Shown in pieces: positions 1 to 8,724 of a stretch of 64,000 bases of DNA. A program made the translations under genes and the position numbers. Each line of letters begins with the position of its first letter. Position 1 is the first letter of the stretch. Below the pieces are notes generated by a model. It was not told where the DNA came from. It saw only the letters and a program-made list of their open reading frames with translations, and did no database searches. The DNA comes from UBA1723 sp045629285 (GTDB taxonomy: Bacteria; Bacteroidota; Bacteroidia; Bacteroidales; Paludibacteraceae), in assembly GCA_045629285.1 (NCBI GenBank), contig JAZQQY010000041.1, positions 124,001-188,000 of the forward strand, in the 5' to 3' direction.

Positions 1-533
1 TCAACGCTGGTGAGCAACTTGCTGTTGTGTCGCAGAACGATAAACTGATGCTTCAGGTAAAATTGCCACAGCGCTACCAGAAATCAGCGTCAAGCGTCAA
101 GACAGTGAAGTTCCGTACAGCCTACGCTAATGAGGTCTATTCTCTCGACAAGATGGCAGGCAAACAGGTAAGCCAGGCCATCACTACTGCCGACGGAGGC
201 TACTACATCCCACTACTGTTCGAGTTTAAGAATATCAGCAACGTGATGTCAGGAACAAGCGTTGAATGCTATGTGGTGACAAAGGAGAAAAAGAACGTCA
301 TCACAGTGCCAAACTGTGCAATCACCGAAGACCAAGGTGTGGCGCAGGTGTTTGTGAAGAAACATGAGGATGCATTCAAAAAACAGTTTGTGACTCTAGG
401 TGCAACAGACGGTGAACGTACAGAGATTATTGACGGTCTACACCCAGGCGACATCGTAGCCACATCTAATGTGAGCCGTCTGCATCTTGCAGCATCGTCA
501 AACGCTATTCCAGCACACACACATAACCATTAA
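1..533 (+). CDS. RND efflux membrane-fusion (adaptor) protein, 3' part only
   Basis: The reading frame is open from the first bases (codons begin at base 3), so the gene starts outside the window and only the last ~177 residues are visible. The visible part has the beta-barrel and membrane-proximal character of HlyD/CusB-type periplasmic adaptors, including the segment GLHPGDIVATSNVSRL, typical of the C-terminal domain of this family. The protein ends in a short His-rich tail (HTHNH), which would suit metal handling. The CusA-type pump follows after 23 bases, so the two are almost certainly co-transcribed. The family links the inner-membrane pump to a TolC-like outer-membrane channel. The GTG at base 27 is internal, not a real start. 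Substrate is inferred from the partner pump. Confidence 0.85.
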   Translation, partial: NAGEQLAVVSQNDKLMLQVKLPQRYQKSASSVKTVKFRTAYANEVYSLDKMAGKQVSQAITTADGGYYIPLLFEFKNISNVMSGTSVECYVVTKEKKNVITVPNCAITEDQGVAQVFVKKHEDAFKKQFVTLGATDGERTEIIDGLHPGDIVATSNVSRLHLAASSNAIPAHTHNH

Positions 534-556
534 TCTGTCATCATAATACAACGGCT

Positions 557-3500
557 ATGTTAGGAAAAATCATACATACATCCCTGCTTCACAGAGTCTT
601 CGTCATACTGTGTGCAGTAGCCCTTACAATCTACGGCCTTTACTCTGCAAAAGAGGCTGACATCGATATTTTCCCCGACTTGAACGCACCGACTGTCGTT
701 GTGATGACAGAGTGTGGAGCAATGAACACTGAAGACGTTGAGGCTTTGGTGTCGTATCCTATCGAGTCGTCGCTATCGGGAGCAAGTGGAATCAGACGTA
801 TCAGAAGCACCTCCACAGACGGTTTGTCTATCGTGTGGGCTGAATTCGACTGGGAGACAGATGTGCTTGTGGCTCGACAGACTATTTCTGAGAAGCTTCC
901 TGAACTATCTTCTAATCTTCCAGCTGAGGCTGGTCAACCTGTGATGGCTCCACAGTCGTCGATCATGGGTGAGATCTTCATCGTCGGTCTGCAAGCCGAC
1001 TCTACGTCTCTGATGGATCTACGTACATCCGCTGATTTTGAATTACGTCCACGTCTGATGTCAATCTCAGGTGTGGCTGGAGTAACTGTGATCGGTGGAG
1101 ACGTGAAGGAGTATCAGATTGAGCTTGATGAACTTAAGATGCAGCATTTCGGCATCTCTATCACAGAGGTGACAGAAGCACTTGACGGTTTCAACCAAAA
1201 CGTGAACGGTGGATTCACCACTCACCACAGCACAGAATACTCCGTTCGATGCGTATGTGCATCACGTGATACTGCGGTGCTTGGTACAGCTTTCATTGCA
1301 AAACGTGGAAACTATTCTGTCACTCTTGCAGACATTGCAGACATACATATAGCGTCGCGCTTTCCACGCATAGGAAAAGCCTCTGTCAATGGTGGCGACG
1401 CCGTGCTTTTGACAGTCACTAAACAGCCGGGAGCCTCAACTCTCGACCTTACTGAAGAGATTGAGAAAACACTTGAAACATCAAAGGCATCGTTACCTGC
1501 AGACGTGAAGGTACAGACTAATATCTTCCGCAGCTCCGACTTCATCAACAGAGCCATCGACAATGTGAAGAGCTCACTTTACGAAGGAATCATATTCGTA
1601 GCAATCGTGTTGGCTCTCTTCCTTGCCAATATGCGCACTACCTTGATATCACTCATCACTTTGCCTATCTCTGTGTTGACTTCCATCTTGGTGTTGAGAC
1701 TCATGAATCTTGGCATCAACACCATGAGTTTGGGAGGTATTGCCATCGCCATCGGTTCACTTGTCGACGATGCCATTGTCGACGTGGAGAATGTGTGGCG
1801 AAGGATGAATTTGCCAGGTTCGGAGAAAAAAAGCATCATAGAGGTGATTGAAGAGGCATCAGCCGAAGTGCGTGTGCCGATTCTAAACTCCACACTGATC
1901 ATCATCGCAAGTTTCCTACCTCTCTTCTTCCTTTCAGGTATGGAGGGCAAGATGCTTATCCCGCTCGGCATCGCCTTCATCGTGGCACTTGCAAGTTCAA
2001 CAATCGTGGCTTTGACATTAACTCCAGTGCTATGTAGTTATCTGTTGAAACCACGTAGAGACGTGGCGTGCCACGTCTCTGAATCATCCGAAAATAAAGA
2101 CGTGGCGTGCCACGTCTCTACAGATTCCAAAGAATCGTGGTTATCACAACGTCTTAAGAATGGATATGCAAAGGTTCTGAACTGGGCTCTCGGCAGCAAA
2201 AAACTGATTCTTGGTGTGTCCGGTGTCGCACTCGTCGCAGCAATCATCGCAATGTGCACATTCGGATCCAACTTCCTTCCTCCTTTCAATGAAGGTTCAC
2301 TTACGATCAATATCAGCACACTTCCCGGCACATCGCTTGACGTGAGCGACGAGATTGGTCTTGAGGCTGAAAAAATGCTGATGGAGATTCCAGAGGTGAT
2401 CACAGTGAGCAGAAAGACAGGTCGTGCCGAGAAAGACGAACATGCACTTGGAACAAACGTTTCCGAACTAGAGGTGCCTTACCGCCTGGATGCACGAAGC
2501 AAAGATGAGATGATGGAAGATGTGCGCCACAAGTTGAGCCATATCAAAGGTGCGAACATAGAGATAGGTCAGCCTATTTCTCACCGTATCGACGCGATGC
2601 TTTCCGGAAGCCAGTCGGCAATAGCAGTCAAGATTTTCGGTGCTGAGTTGCCAAAACTTGAGCAGATTGCAGGTATGGTAAAAGAGGAGATGCAGGAGGT
2701 CGACGGAATAGCAGACGTCAACTCAGAGCAGATGACTTTCCGTCCGCAGTTGAAGATCACTCCGCGTCGTGAGATGCTTGCAGAGTACGGCATCACTCAG
2801 AAGGAGTTGGCAGAGTTCATCACCGTCAAACTATCCACTAAAGAGATAGGAATGGTGAGAGAGGAGAACAAAAGCTACGAAATCAAACTGATGTCGAAGA
2901 AGCACACAGGAGAGATCGGAGACATGCTCATCCCGTCGGCAAAAGGAATGATTCCACTATCATACGTCTGCAACATCAGCTACACATCCGCACCGTCGAC
3001 AATCAACAGAGAGAACGGCAGCCGCAGAATCATCGTGTCGGCCCAGCAGAATGGTCGTGACCTTGAATCCATCGTCAACGATATCAAGAGCAAAGTATCG
3101 GAGAGCGTGGAATTGCCAGAAGGCTATTGGATAGAATACAGTGGACAGTTTGAGAGTCAGCAGAACGCAACACGTACATTAAGTGCAACACTGATAATTT
3201 CATTGATTATCATCGTATTGCTGCTAAAGAAACAGTTCGACAGTTGGAAAACATGTGCATTGATTCTAAGTGCACTGCCGCTAGCCTTGGTGGGCGGAGT
3301 AGTGTCGATCTTCATCACAGGTGGAGTTGTCAGCATCCCGTCGGTAATCGGATTCATTTCGCTATTCGGTATTGCTACACGAGGAGGAATGCTTCTGATC
3401 GCTGAGTATGAGAAGCGCGAGAAAGAGGGCGAGAATTTGGAAAATCTTATTGTCGACGGTTCAGCTGCCCGTCTCAACCCAATTCTGATGACAGCGTTGA

Positions 3501-3658
3501 GTTCAGCCCTTGCCTTGATCCCTATGATCATTGCCGGCGACAAACCAGGAGCAGAAATACAGTGTCCGATGGCGCAGGTCATCCTTGGAGGGTTGCTAAC
3601 ATCCACTATCCTATCGCTCATTGTGATACCGATTCTGTACCATTGGTTGAAGAAATAG
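557..3658 (+). CDS. CusA/CzcA-family heavy-metal RND efflux pump
   Basis: The 1033-residue protein has the usual RND layout: an N-terminal membrane helix, a large periplasmic region, a block of helices, a second periplasmic half and closing helices. The helix-4 proton-relay motif of HME-type RND pumps is present around residues 400-410 (LVDDAIVDVEN). It would export metal cations such as Cu(I), Ag(I), Zn or Co through the adaptor encoded just upstream; the exact metal cannot be read from sequence. The oddity is in the linker after the first helix block (about residues 500-522). Here the DNA holds two copies of a dispersed palindrome, read in frame as the duplicated peptide DVACHVS. The gene stays open, and the insert lies in a cytoplasmic loop that should tolerate it. 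The TolC-like channel is 2.8 kb downstream. Confidence 0.93.
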   Translation: MLGKIIHTSLLHRVFVILCAVALTIYGLYSAKEADIDIFPDLNAPTVVVMTECGAMNTEDVEALVSYPIESSLSGASGIRRIRSTSTDGLSIVWAEFDWETDVLVARQTISEKLPELSSNLPAEAGQPVMAPQSSIMGEIFIVGLQADSTSLMDLRTSADFELRPRLMSISGVAGVTVIGGDVKEYQIELDELKMQHFGISITEVTEALDGFNQNVNGGFTTHHSTEYSVRCVCASRDTAVLGTAFIAKRGNYSVTLADIADIHIASRFPRIGKASVNGGDAVLLTVTKQPGASTLDLTEEIEKTLETSKASLPADVKVQTNIFRSSDFINRAIDNVKSSLYEGIIFVAIVLALFLANMRTTLISLITLPISVLTSILVLRLMNLGINTMSLGGIAIAIGSLVDDAIVDVENVWRRMNLPGSEKKSIIEVIEEASAEVRVPILNSTLIIIASFLPLFFLSGMEGKMLIPLGIAFIVALASSTIVALTLTPVLCSYLLKPRRDVACHVSESSENKDVACHVSTDSKESWLSQRLKNGYAKVLNWALGSKKLILGVSGVALVAAIIAMCTFGSNFLPPFNEGSLTINISTLPGTSLDVSDEIGLEAEKMLMEIPEVITVSRKTGRAEKDEHALGTNVSELEVPYRLDARSKDEMMEDVRHKLSHIKGANIEIGQPISHRIDAMLSGSQSAIAVKIFGAELPKLEQIAGMVKEEMQEVDGIADVNSEQMTFRPQLKITPRREMLAEYGITQKELAEFITVKLSTKEIGMVREENKSYEIKLMSKKHTGEIGDMLIPSAKGMIPLSYVCNISYTSAPSTINRENGSRRIIVSAQQNGRDLESIVNDIKSKVSESVELPEGYWIEYSGQFESQQNATRTLSATLIISLIIIVLLLKKQFDSWKTCALILSALPLALVGGVVSIFITGGVVSIPSVIGFISLFGIATRGGMLLIAEYEKREKEGENLENLIVDGSAARLNPILMTALSSALALIPMIIAGDKPGAEIQCPMAQVILGGLLTSTILSLIVIPILYHWLKK
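2055..2121. repeat. Two in-frame copies of the GTAGAGACG palindrome inside the pump gene
   Basis: The copies are at 2055-2080 and 2096-2121. Both contain the 22-base core AGACGTGGCGT/GCCACGTCTCT (shown split at its centre), near-perfectly self-complementary. The first keeps the outer left end GTAGAG and the second keeps the outer right end CTCTAC, so together they look like one nested composite element. The same ends occur in the intergenic copies listed below. Confidence 0.85.
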
Positions 3659-3700
3659 AGACTAACAGCCTCCCTTTAATGGAAGAGGTCTTATAAAAAG

Positions 3701-3756
3701 TTTCCATTAGTAATGGATAAAAGTTTCCATTGTTAATGGAAACTTTTGTATATTTG
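3701..3756 (+). promoter_or_regulatory. Promoter with two palindromic operator-like sites for ATPase 1
   Basis: TTTCCATT starts at 3701 and again at 3724, a 23-base period. The second copy is a clean palindrome, TTTCCATTGTTAATGGAAA (3724-3742). The first is imperfect (TCCATTAGTAATGGA, 3702-3716). A further half-site, TTTAATGGAA, lies near 3675. A Bacteroidetes -7 box TATATTTG follows at 3749-3756, so a protein on the palindromes would cover the polymerase site. The layout suggests autoregulation; that is inference. Confidence 0.6.
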
Positions 3757-3772
3757 CAGAAAACTATTTATT

Positions 3773-4978
3773 ATGATACAGTTAGATGATTTGAAAAGAA
3801 TAGTTGTTGAACAACAAGATATACTTAAGCGTGATAAAGGAGAAATAACACGCACTGCATTAGAAGAGGTTTCCTATATAGATAATTTCGCATTGATAGT
3901 GTCTGGAATCAGACGATGTGGCAAAAGCACATTGTTAAAGTTACTTCTTAATCAAAATATAGATAGTCTTACATTTGTAAATTTTGATGATCCTAGACTA
4001 TTTGATTTTGAAATATCTGATTTTCAAAAACTTGATATGGTGATTAGTGAAAAAAAGTCTCAGATACTTGTGTTTGATGAAATTCAAGTAGTGAAAGGAT
4101 GGGAACGATATGTAAGACAGAAATTAGAACAGGAATATAAAGTGTACATTACTGGATCCAATGCGTCGCTTCTTAGTCGTGAACTAGGAACAAGTCTTAC
4201 TGGTCGCCATGTAAATTATGAGTTATTTCCGTTCTCCTTTGTAGAGTTTTGCAAATTGATGGGACTTGAGAAAAACAGGGAATCTATAGAACAATACTTG
4301 GAATTAGGAGGATTTCCGGAATATTTGAAATCAAAAAATCCCGAAATACTGAGAGCATTGATGGATGATATTTTGACACGAGATGTGGCAGTACGTTACA
4401 ATATCCGTGACTTACGTTCCTTGCGTAGACTTACCACGTACTTAATGTCCAATATTGGAAATCTTACTTCTGCAAGTAAATTGAAAGAACCTTCTGGTAT
4501 AAGTTCAGTCACTACTATCTTAGAGTATATATCTTATTTGGAACAATGCTATCTCTTCTCATTTGTGCCTAAATTCGACTATTCTGTCAAAAAGCAAAGT
4601 ATAAACCCAAAAAAAATCTATGCTGTAGACTTGGGTTTAGTAAATTGTAACGTCGCAAAATTAACTGCAGATATTGGTCATAAGTTGGAGAATATGGTTT
4701 ACTGCGAAATACGCAGAAAATATAAGGATATATGCTATCACAAAGGAAAAGGAGAATGCGACTTTGTGGTACTTGAAAACGATTCTGTGATAAGTGCAAT
4801 CCAGGTTTGTATGACTCTTGACGCTGATAATAGAAACAGAGAAATAAATGGACTACTTGAAGCTTTGATAGCCTATAATCTTGAAGAAGGATACATAGTG
4901 ACCATGGATCAAACAGACTTTTTTGAGATTGACGGGAAGATTATAAAGGTGGTACCAATATCTGAGTTTTTGTCGTAG
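3773..4978 (+). CDS. AAA ATPase of the AAA_14/DUF4143 family (copy 1)
   Basis: The start is ATG 3773, giving 401 residues. A longer frame from 3746 would begin at a TTG inside the promoter -7 box and is rejected. An N-terminal AAA domain carries Walker A GIRRCGKSTLL (about residues 45-55) and Walker B ILVFDEIQ. The C-terminal half matches DUF4143, a PD-(D/E)XK-like fold, with GECDFVV followed by AIQVC. The usual ExK-type lysine appears replaced, so nuclease activity is doubtful. These ATPases are abundant in Bacteroidetes and their role is not settled. The gene has its own promoter with palindromic sites, lies between an RND pump and its probable channel, and has a related ATPase next to it. 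It is visibly AT-richer than the pump gene, which suggests later insertion. Confidence 0.85.
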   Translation: MIQLDDLKRIVVEQQDILKRDKGEITRTALEEVSYIDNFALIVSGIRRCGKSTLLKLLLNQNIDSLTFVNFDDPRLFDFEISDFQKLDMVISEKKSQILVFDEIQVVKGWERYVRQKLEQEYKVYITGSNASLLSRELGTSLTGRHVNYELFPFSFVEFCKLMGLEKNRESIEQYLELGGFPEYLKSKNPEILRALMDDILTRDVAVRYNIRDLRSLRRLTTYLMSNIGNLTSASKLKEPSGISSVTTILEYISYLEQCYLFSFVPKFDYSVKKQSINPKKIYAVDLGLVNCNVAKLTADIGHKLENMVYCEIRRKYKDICYHKGKGECDFVVLENDSVISAIQVCMTLDADNRNREINGLLEALIAYNLEEGYIVTMDQTDFFEIDGKIIKVVPISEFLS

Positions 4979-5000
4979 AGATTTAATGAAAGGAATATTA

Positions 5001-5076
5001 TTTTAAAATAAATGCACTGTGTGAGTGCATTTATTTTAAAAATATGCACTGTGTGAGTGCATTTTTGCTACTTTTG
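5001..5076 (+). promoter_or_regulatory. Promoter with twin identical palindromes for ATPase 2
   Basis: ATGCACTGTGTGAGTGCAT occurs at 5012-5030 and again at 5044-5062, exactly 32 bases apart, both followed by TT. The first copy is extended: TTTTAAAATAAATGCACT (5001-5018) is perfectly complementary to 5024-5041, giving 18-base arms around GTGTG. A -7 box TACTTTTG sits at 5069-5076, directly after the second copy. The first copy could also end transcription of ATPase 1. The sequence is unrelated to the ATPase 1 palindrome, but the architecture is the same. Confidence 0.65.
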
Positions 5077-5101
5077 CTAAGTAATTTATATCGAAATAGG
5101 A

Positions 5102-6277
5102 ATGGAACAGCTGATTGTGAATTATAAAAGAATCTTGAAACTTACGACATCTGGGTTTCACAGATACTTGTACGATAAAGTTAATTGGAATGGTCGTCTT
5201 GTAGGTATTGTTGGAGCAAGAGGTGTTGGAAAGACAACGATGATTCTTCAGTATATAAAAGAACACCTTGATGTAAACACTACTCTTTATGTGAATGCAG
5301 AGCATCTATATTTTGCGTCACATACACTATTTGATCTTGCTGATGAGTTCAGCAAAATGGGTGGAAAATATTTGGTTGTAGATGAGGTGCACAGATATGA
5401 AGGATGGTCAAGGGAATTGAAACTCATTTATGACTACCATCCTGAACTTCATGTTATTTTCTCTGGATCATCTGTTTTGGACATAAATAAGGGAGTTCAG
5501 TCTGATTTGTCTCGTAGAGCAGTAGTTTATACGATGTATGGATTATCATTCAGAGAGTATCTTGAATTGTTTGAAAATATCAAAGTCGATATATACACTC
5601 TTGAGGAAGTTCTGTCTAACAAAATAGAATTGGACGAATCATTCCGTCCTTTAGTCTATTTTAGAAAGTATTTGGAAAAAGGATATTATCCGTTTGCAAT
5701 AGATGATGATTATGAGGATAAACTTGCAAATGTTGTGACGAAAACATTAGAAACGGATATTCCAGAATATGCAAATATGAATGTGTCGACAGGTAGAAAA
5801 CTAAAAAAACTTATGGCTGTGATTGCGGAAAGTGTTCCGTTCAAGCCTAATATGGTAACACTGGCTGAAGTTTTGGGAGTCTCTCGTAACAATGTAGCAG
5901 ACTATCTGTTATATATTGAAGAGGCTGGACTAATCACACAATTGAGAGACCAGACAGGAGGTGTGCGATCTCTTGGTAAGGTAGATAAGGTTTATCTTGA
6001 GAATACAAACCTTATTTATACTCTTGCAAGAAAAGAAAATGCAGAAATCGGCAATGTCAGGGAGACATTTTTTATGAATCAATTGCGAGTTGTCGATGAT
6101 CCAATAGTATCACCTGTATCCGATTTCTTAGTTAATGGAATAACTTTTGAAATTGGTGGTCGCAACAAAAAACAGAAGCAAATAAAGGATGTAGAGAATG
6201 CGTATATTGTAAAGGATGACATTGAGTATGGTAGTCTGAATATAATTCCTTTATGGCAATTCGGATTGCTTTATTGA
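5102..6277 (+). CDS. AAA ATPase of the AAA_14/DUF4143 family (copy 2)
   Basis: The protein is 391 residues from ATG 5102, about 20 bases after the predicted transcription start. Walker A is GARGVGKTTMIL (about residues 37-48) and Walker B is YLVVDEVH. The C-terminal DUF4143 part ends with SDFLVNGITFEIGG followed by RNKKQKQI, the form usual for this subgroup, so its nuclease-like motif looks more intact than in copy 1. The two ATPases are only distantly alike, so they are neighbours of one superfamily rather than a fresh duplication. A leaky inverted repeat (ATACC/GGTAT types, about 6278-6318) follows the stop codon. Cellular role unknown; AAA_14 proteins are sometimes linked to mobile DNA, but no transposase or toxin partner is visible here. 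Confidence 0.83.
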   Translation: MEQLIVNYKRILKLTTSGFHRYLYDKVNWNGRLVGIVGARGVGKTTMILQYIKEHLDVNTTLYVNAEHLYFASHTLFDLADEFSKMGGKYLVVDEVHRYEGWSRELKLIYDYHPELHVIFSGSSVLDINKGVQSDLSRRAVVYTMYGLSFREYLELFENIKVDIYTLEEVLSNKIELDESFRPLVYFRKYLEKGYYPFAIDDDYEDKLANVVTKTLETDIPEYANMNVSTGRKLKKLMAVIAESVPFKPNMVTLAEVLGVSRNNVADYLLYIEEAGLITQLRDQTGGVRSLGKVDKVYLENTNLIYTLARKENAEIGNVRETFFMNQLRVVDDPIVSPVSDFLVNGITFEIGGRNKKQKQIKDVENAYIVKDDIEYGSLNIIPLWQFGLLY

Positions 6278-6333
6278 TACCCCATATTCCTCAATACCCA
6301 TTTTTAGGTATTGGGTATGTTGCGTTTTAGCCA

Positions 6334-6418
6334 TAATTTTGCAAACGTAGGAAAATTGCTGTATTTCGGAATTAAATATCAATTGCAACTGGATTGCAAT
6401 GTTTTGATTCTACTTTTG
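6334..6418 (+). promoter_or_regulatory. Tandem promoters before the TolC-like gene
   Basis: Two -7 boxes are present: TAATTTTG at 6334-6341 and TACTTTTG at 6411-6418. The second would start RNA about 14 bases before ATG 6439. Between them the short palindrome TTGCAA occurs twice with an 11-base period (near 6383 and 6394), one helical turn, a plausible operator. An own promoter fits a channel gene cut off from its pump operon. Confidence 0.5.
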
Positions 6419-6438
6419 TGACGTTAATTTATAATAAG

Positions 6439-7581
6439 ATGAAGTTTCTTTTAACGACTGTTCTTTCTTTTATCGCTGCCTTATCTGTGGCCGCTAAGGA
6501 TATGCCATTCAAAAACGTGGTGGTGGCGCTTGATAATAATAATCCTCAGATTCAGATTGCCCGTGCAAAGATCGAGAGCAACCAGTTTGCCATGCGAACT
6601 GAGCGCAATCTCAACGACCCATCGGTAGAATATCTGTTGATGTCTCCAGGCAATGCCAACGATATGGAACTTGTGGTGAGCCAAGAGTTTGCATTCCCTA
6701 CAAAGTATGCGAGGATGAAGAAGGCGGAGAAACTTGCCTACAAAAAAGACTCTCTTGAGTATGAACTTACCCGCAAAGAGGTGATTGCGTCGGCTTACGA
6801 TATCTGCGCAGAAATTGTCTACCTCAACCAAATCATGGAGATGGATTCCATACGCTACGAAATGGCTCGTGTCAACTACGAGAAATTACGTCGCGGACTA
6901 GAAGAGGGAAAATACAATATCCTTGAAGCTAACGACGGACAGATGGAGATGGTGACTGCTTTCTCCAACCTAAGCAGCAGCAAGCGTGAGTTGAATGAAA
7001 ATTACGTTACTTTATACTCCATGTTCGGCAACAATACAAAGTTGAAAATCGGTTCCGAATTCCCAGCAGTTAAGGCTTGCAGCAAACGAAGCACAGTAGT
7101 AGACGAACTAAAGGCGGTGGAGACTGAGATCAATGCCCAACAGATGAAGGTGGCTAAAGCAGAGTCGCATCCCAACCTGACTGCCGGCTACAAGATGGTA
7201 AAGTCTGGCGAGGCTGCACACGGATTCATCGTCGGTACATCCATTCCTATCTTCTCAACTAGAGGCAAAAAGCAGCTGACACAGGCAGAGAGCACAGTCG
7301 CCAACCTTGAACTTAACAAACGTGCAGCAGAGATTGAGGCATCGATCAGCAATGAACTAAACAAACTTGAAGAGTATGCAAGATTGACAAGCATGTACGA
7401 CAAGGATCTTTTCAACCAGACTCCTGTTCTTCTCAAGAAATCGTTGGAAGGAGGCCGCATCACTGAAATTGAGTACACAACTCAACTTGCCACATGGTAC
7501 AACAACAATAAGGTTTATCTAGAGCAGATTAAAGAGTACAACAAGGCACTGTTGAAAGTGTCGGTGTTCTGTGAAGACTGA
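6439..7581 (+). CDS. TolC/CusC-like outer-membrane efflux channel
   Basis: The start is ATG 6439 because the next residues form a signal peptide (MKFLLTTVLSFIAALSVAA). The upstream in-frame ATG at 6394 would bury it and overlap the promoter. The mature ~360-residue protein is rich in long amphipathic helices with heptad character, as in the outer membrane efflux protein family (two OEP repeats), and has the typical segment LNLNK/ISNELNKLEEYARL near the end. It would form the outer-membrane exit duct for the CusA-type pump and adaptor encoded at the left edge. Normally these three genes are contiguous; here the two ATPase genes lie between pump and channel. Codon use resembles the pump gene rather than the ATPases. 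Confidence 0.85.
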   Translation: MKFLLTTVLSFIAALSVAAKDMPFKNVVVALDNNNPQIQIARAKIESNQFAMRTERNLNDPSVEYLLMSPGNANDMELVVSQEFAFPTKYARMKKAEKLAYKKDSLEYELTRKEVIASAYDICAEIVYLNQIMEMDSIRYEMARVNYEKLRRGLEEGKYNILEANDGQMEMVTAFSNLSSSKRELNENYVTLYSMFGNNTKLKIGSEFPAVKACSKRSTVVDELKAVETEINAQQMKVAKAESHPNLTAGYKMVKSGEAAHGFIVGTSIPIFSTRGKKQLTQAESTVANLELNKRAAEIEASISNELNKLEEYARLTSMYDKDLFNQTPVLLKKSLEGGRITEIEYTTQLATWYNNNKVYLEQIKEYNKALLKVSVFCED

Positions 7582-7628
7582 AAATGTAAGATGTAAGAGC
7601 TAAGAATTTCTCATTTAGATTTTTTTCC

Positions 7629-7636
7629 TACTTTTG
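7629..7636 (+). promoter_or_regulatory. -7 promoter box before the M20 deacylase
   Basis: TACTTTTG fits TAnnTTTG and would start RNA about 13 bases before ATG 7656, probably driving the three-gene run to 10276. Confidence 0.55.
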
Positions 7637-7655
7637 CATACAAATAAAGAACGTC

Positions 7656-8714
7656 ATGCAAAAACTAAAGAAAGATGCAATCGACTTGCTTTGCCAACTA
7701 ATCCGTATTCCTGCATACAGCAGAGACGAGAAGGCAAAAGCTGATTTTTTGCAGCAGCATATAGAGAAAATGGGATTCAAGACACATCGTCTTGACAACA
7801 ATATCTGGATTCGGTCGGATTTCTACAAAGCCGACCGCCCAACCCTTTTGCTTAACGCACATATCGACACTGTCAAGCCGGTCAACGGTTGGCAGCATGA
7901 ACCACACGTCGACTCTCACGAAGGAAGCAAGATCTATGGTCTTGGCACAAACGACGACGGTGCATCACTAGTGTCGCTTCTTTACGCCTTCTCCGTGCTT
8001 TCAAAGAAGGAGCAGCCCTACAACCTTATCTACGCGGCATCTGCAGAGGAGGAGGTTTCGGGCAAGAATGGTATGGAGAAACTGTTGACTGTGCTTCCTA
8101 AGATCAACGTGGCAATCGTCGGCGAACCGACAGGTATGCACGCTGCTGTGGCAGAGAAGGGATTGATGGTGCTTGACTGTACTGCTCACGGTAAGGCTGG
8201 ACATGCAGCAAGAAATGAGGGTGACAACGCCATCTACAAGGCAATCAAAGATATTGAGTGGATTAAAGACAACGTGTTGCCAAAGCAGACAGATTTGCTA
8301 GGTCCAGTGAAGTGGACAACAACAATGATCAATGCCGGCACACAGCATAATGTGATTCCTGACGCTTGCACATTCGTGGTGGATATCCGTTCCAACGAGT
8401 GCTATTCCAACGAGGAGATTTTTGAGATCCTACAGAAGCAGTTGCAGTCGGAAATCAAGGCAAGATCATTCAGATTGTCGTCATCTTCAATTTCAATCGA
8501 GCATCCGATCGTGAAGAAGATCAAGAGCATGGGAAGAAACCTATTCGGTTCACCTACTCTTTCCGACCAGGCATTGATGAGATTCCCAAGCGTCAAATTC
8601 GGTCCTGGCGACTCATCACGTTCGCACACAGCCGACGAGTACATCGTGGAGAGAGAAATCGAAGAGGCAATCGAAATGTATGTCGCCGTGCTTGACGGTC
8701 TAAATATCGGATAA
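7656..8714 (+). CDS. M20-family metallopeptidase; acetylornithine/acetylcitrulline deacetylase-like
   Basis: The 352-residue protein has the M20 dinuclear-metal motifs in order: LLLNAHIDTV (metal His and Asp), GTNDDG (bridging Asp), SAEEEVSG (catalytic and metal Glu pair) and VGEPTG. A dimerisation insert begins with the conserved HGKAGHAA. Members remove the acyl group from N-acyl-ornithine or N-acyl-citrulline in arginine synthesis. In Bacteroidetes this step acts on acylated citrulline, but no other arginine gene is visible here to confirm it, so a general amino-acid deacylase or dipeptidase stays possible. Length is normal for the bacterial ArgE group. RNase H follows after 10 bases, suggesting co-transcription. 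Confidence 0.8.
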   Translation: MQKLKKDAIDLLCQLIRIPAYSRDEKAKADFLQQHIEKMGFKTHRLDNNIWIRSDFYKADRPTLLLNAHIDTVKPVNGWQHEPHVDSHEGSKIYGLGTNDDGASLVSLLYAFSVLSKKEQPYNLIYAASAEEEVSGKNGMEKLLTVLPKINVAIVGEPTGMHAAVAEKGLMVLDCTAHGKAGHAARNEGDNAIYKAIKDIEWIKDNVLPKQTDLLGPVKWTTTMINAGTQHNVIPDACTFVVDIRSNECYSNEEIFEILQKQLQSEIKARSFRLSSSSISIEHPIVKKIKSMGRNLFGSPTLSDQALMRFPSVKFGPGDSSRSHTADEYIVEREIEEAIEMYVAVLDGLNIG

Positions 8715-8724
8715 TCCAGATAGG

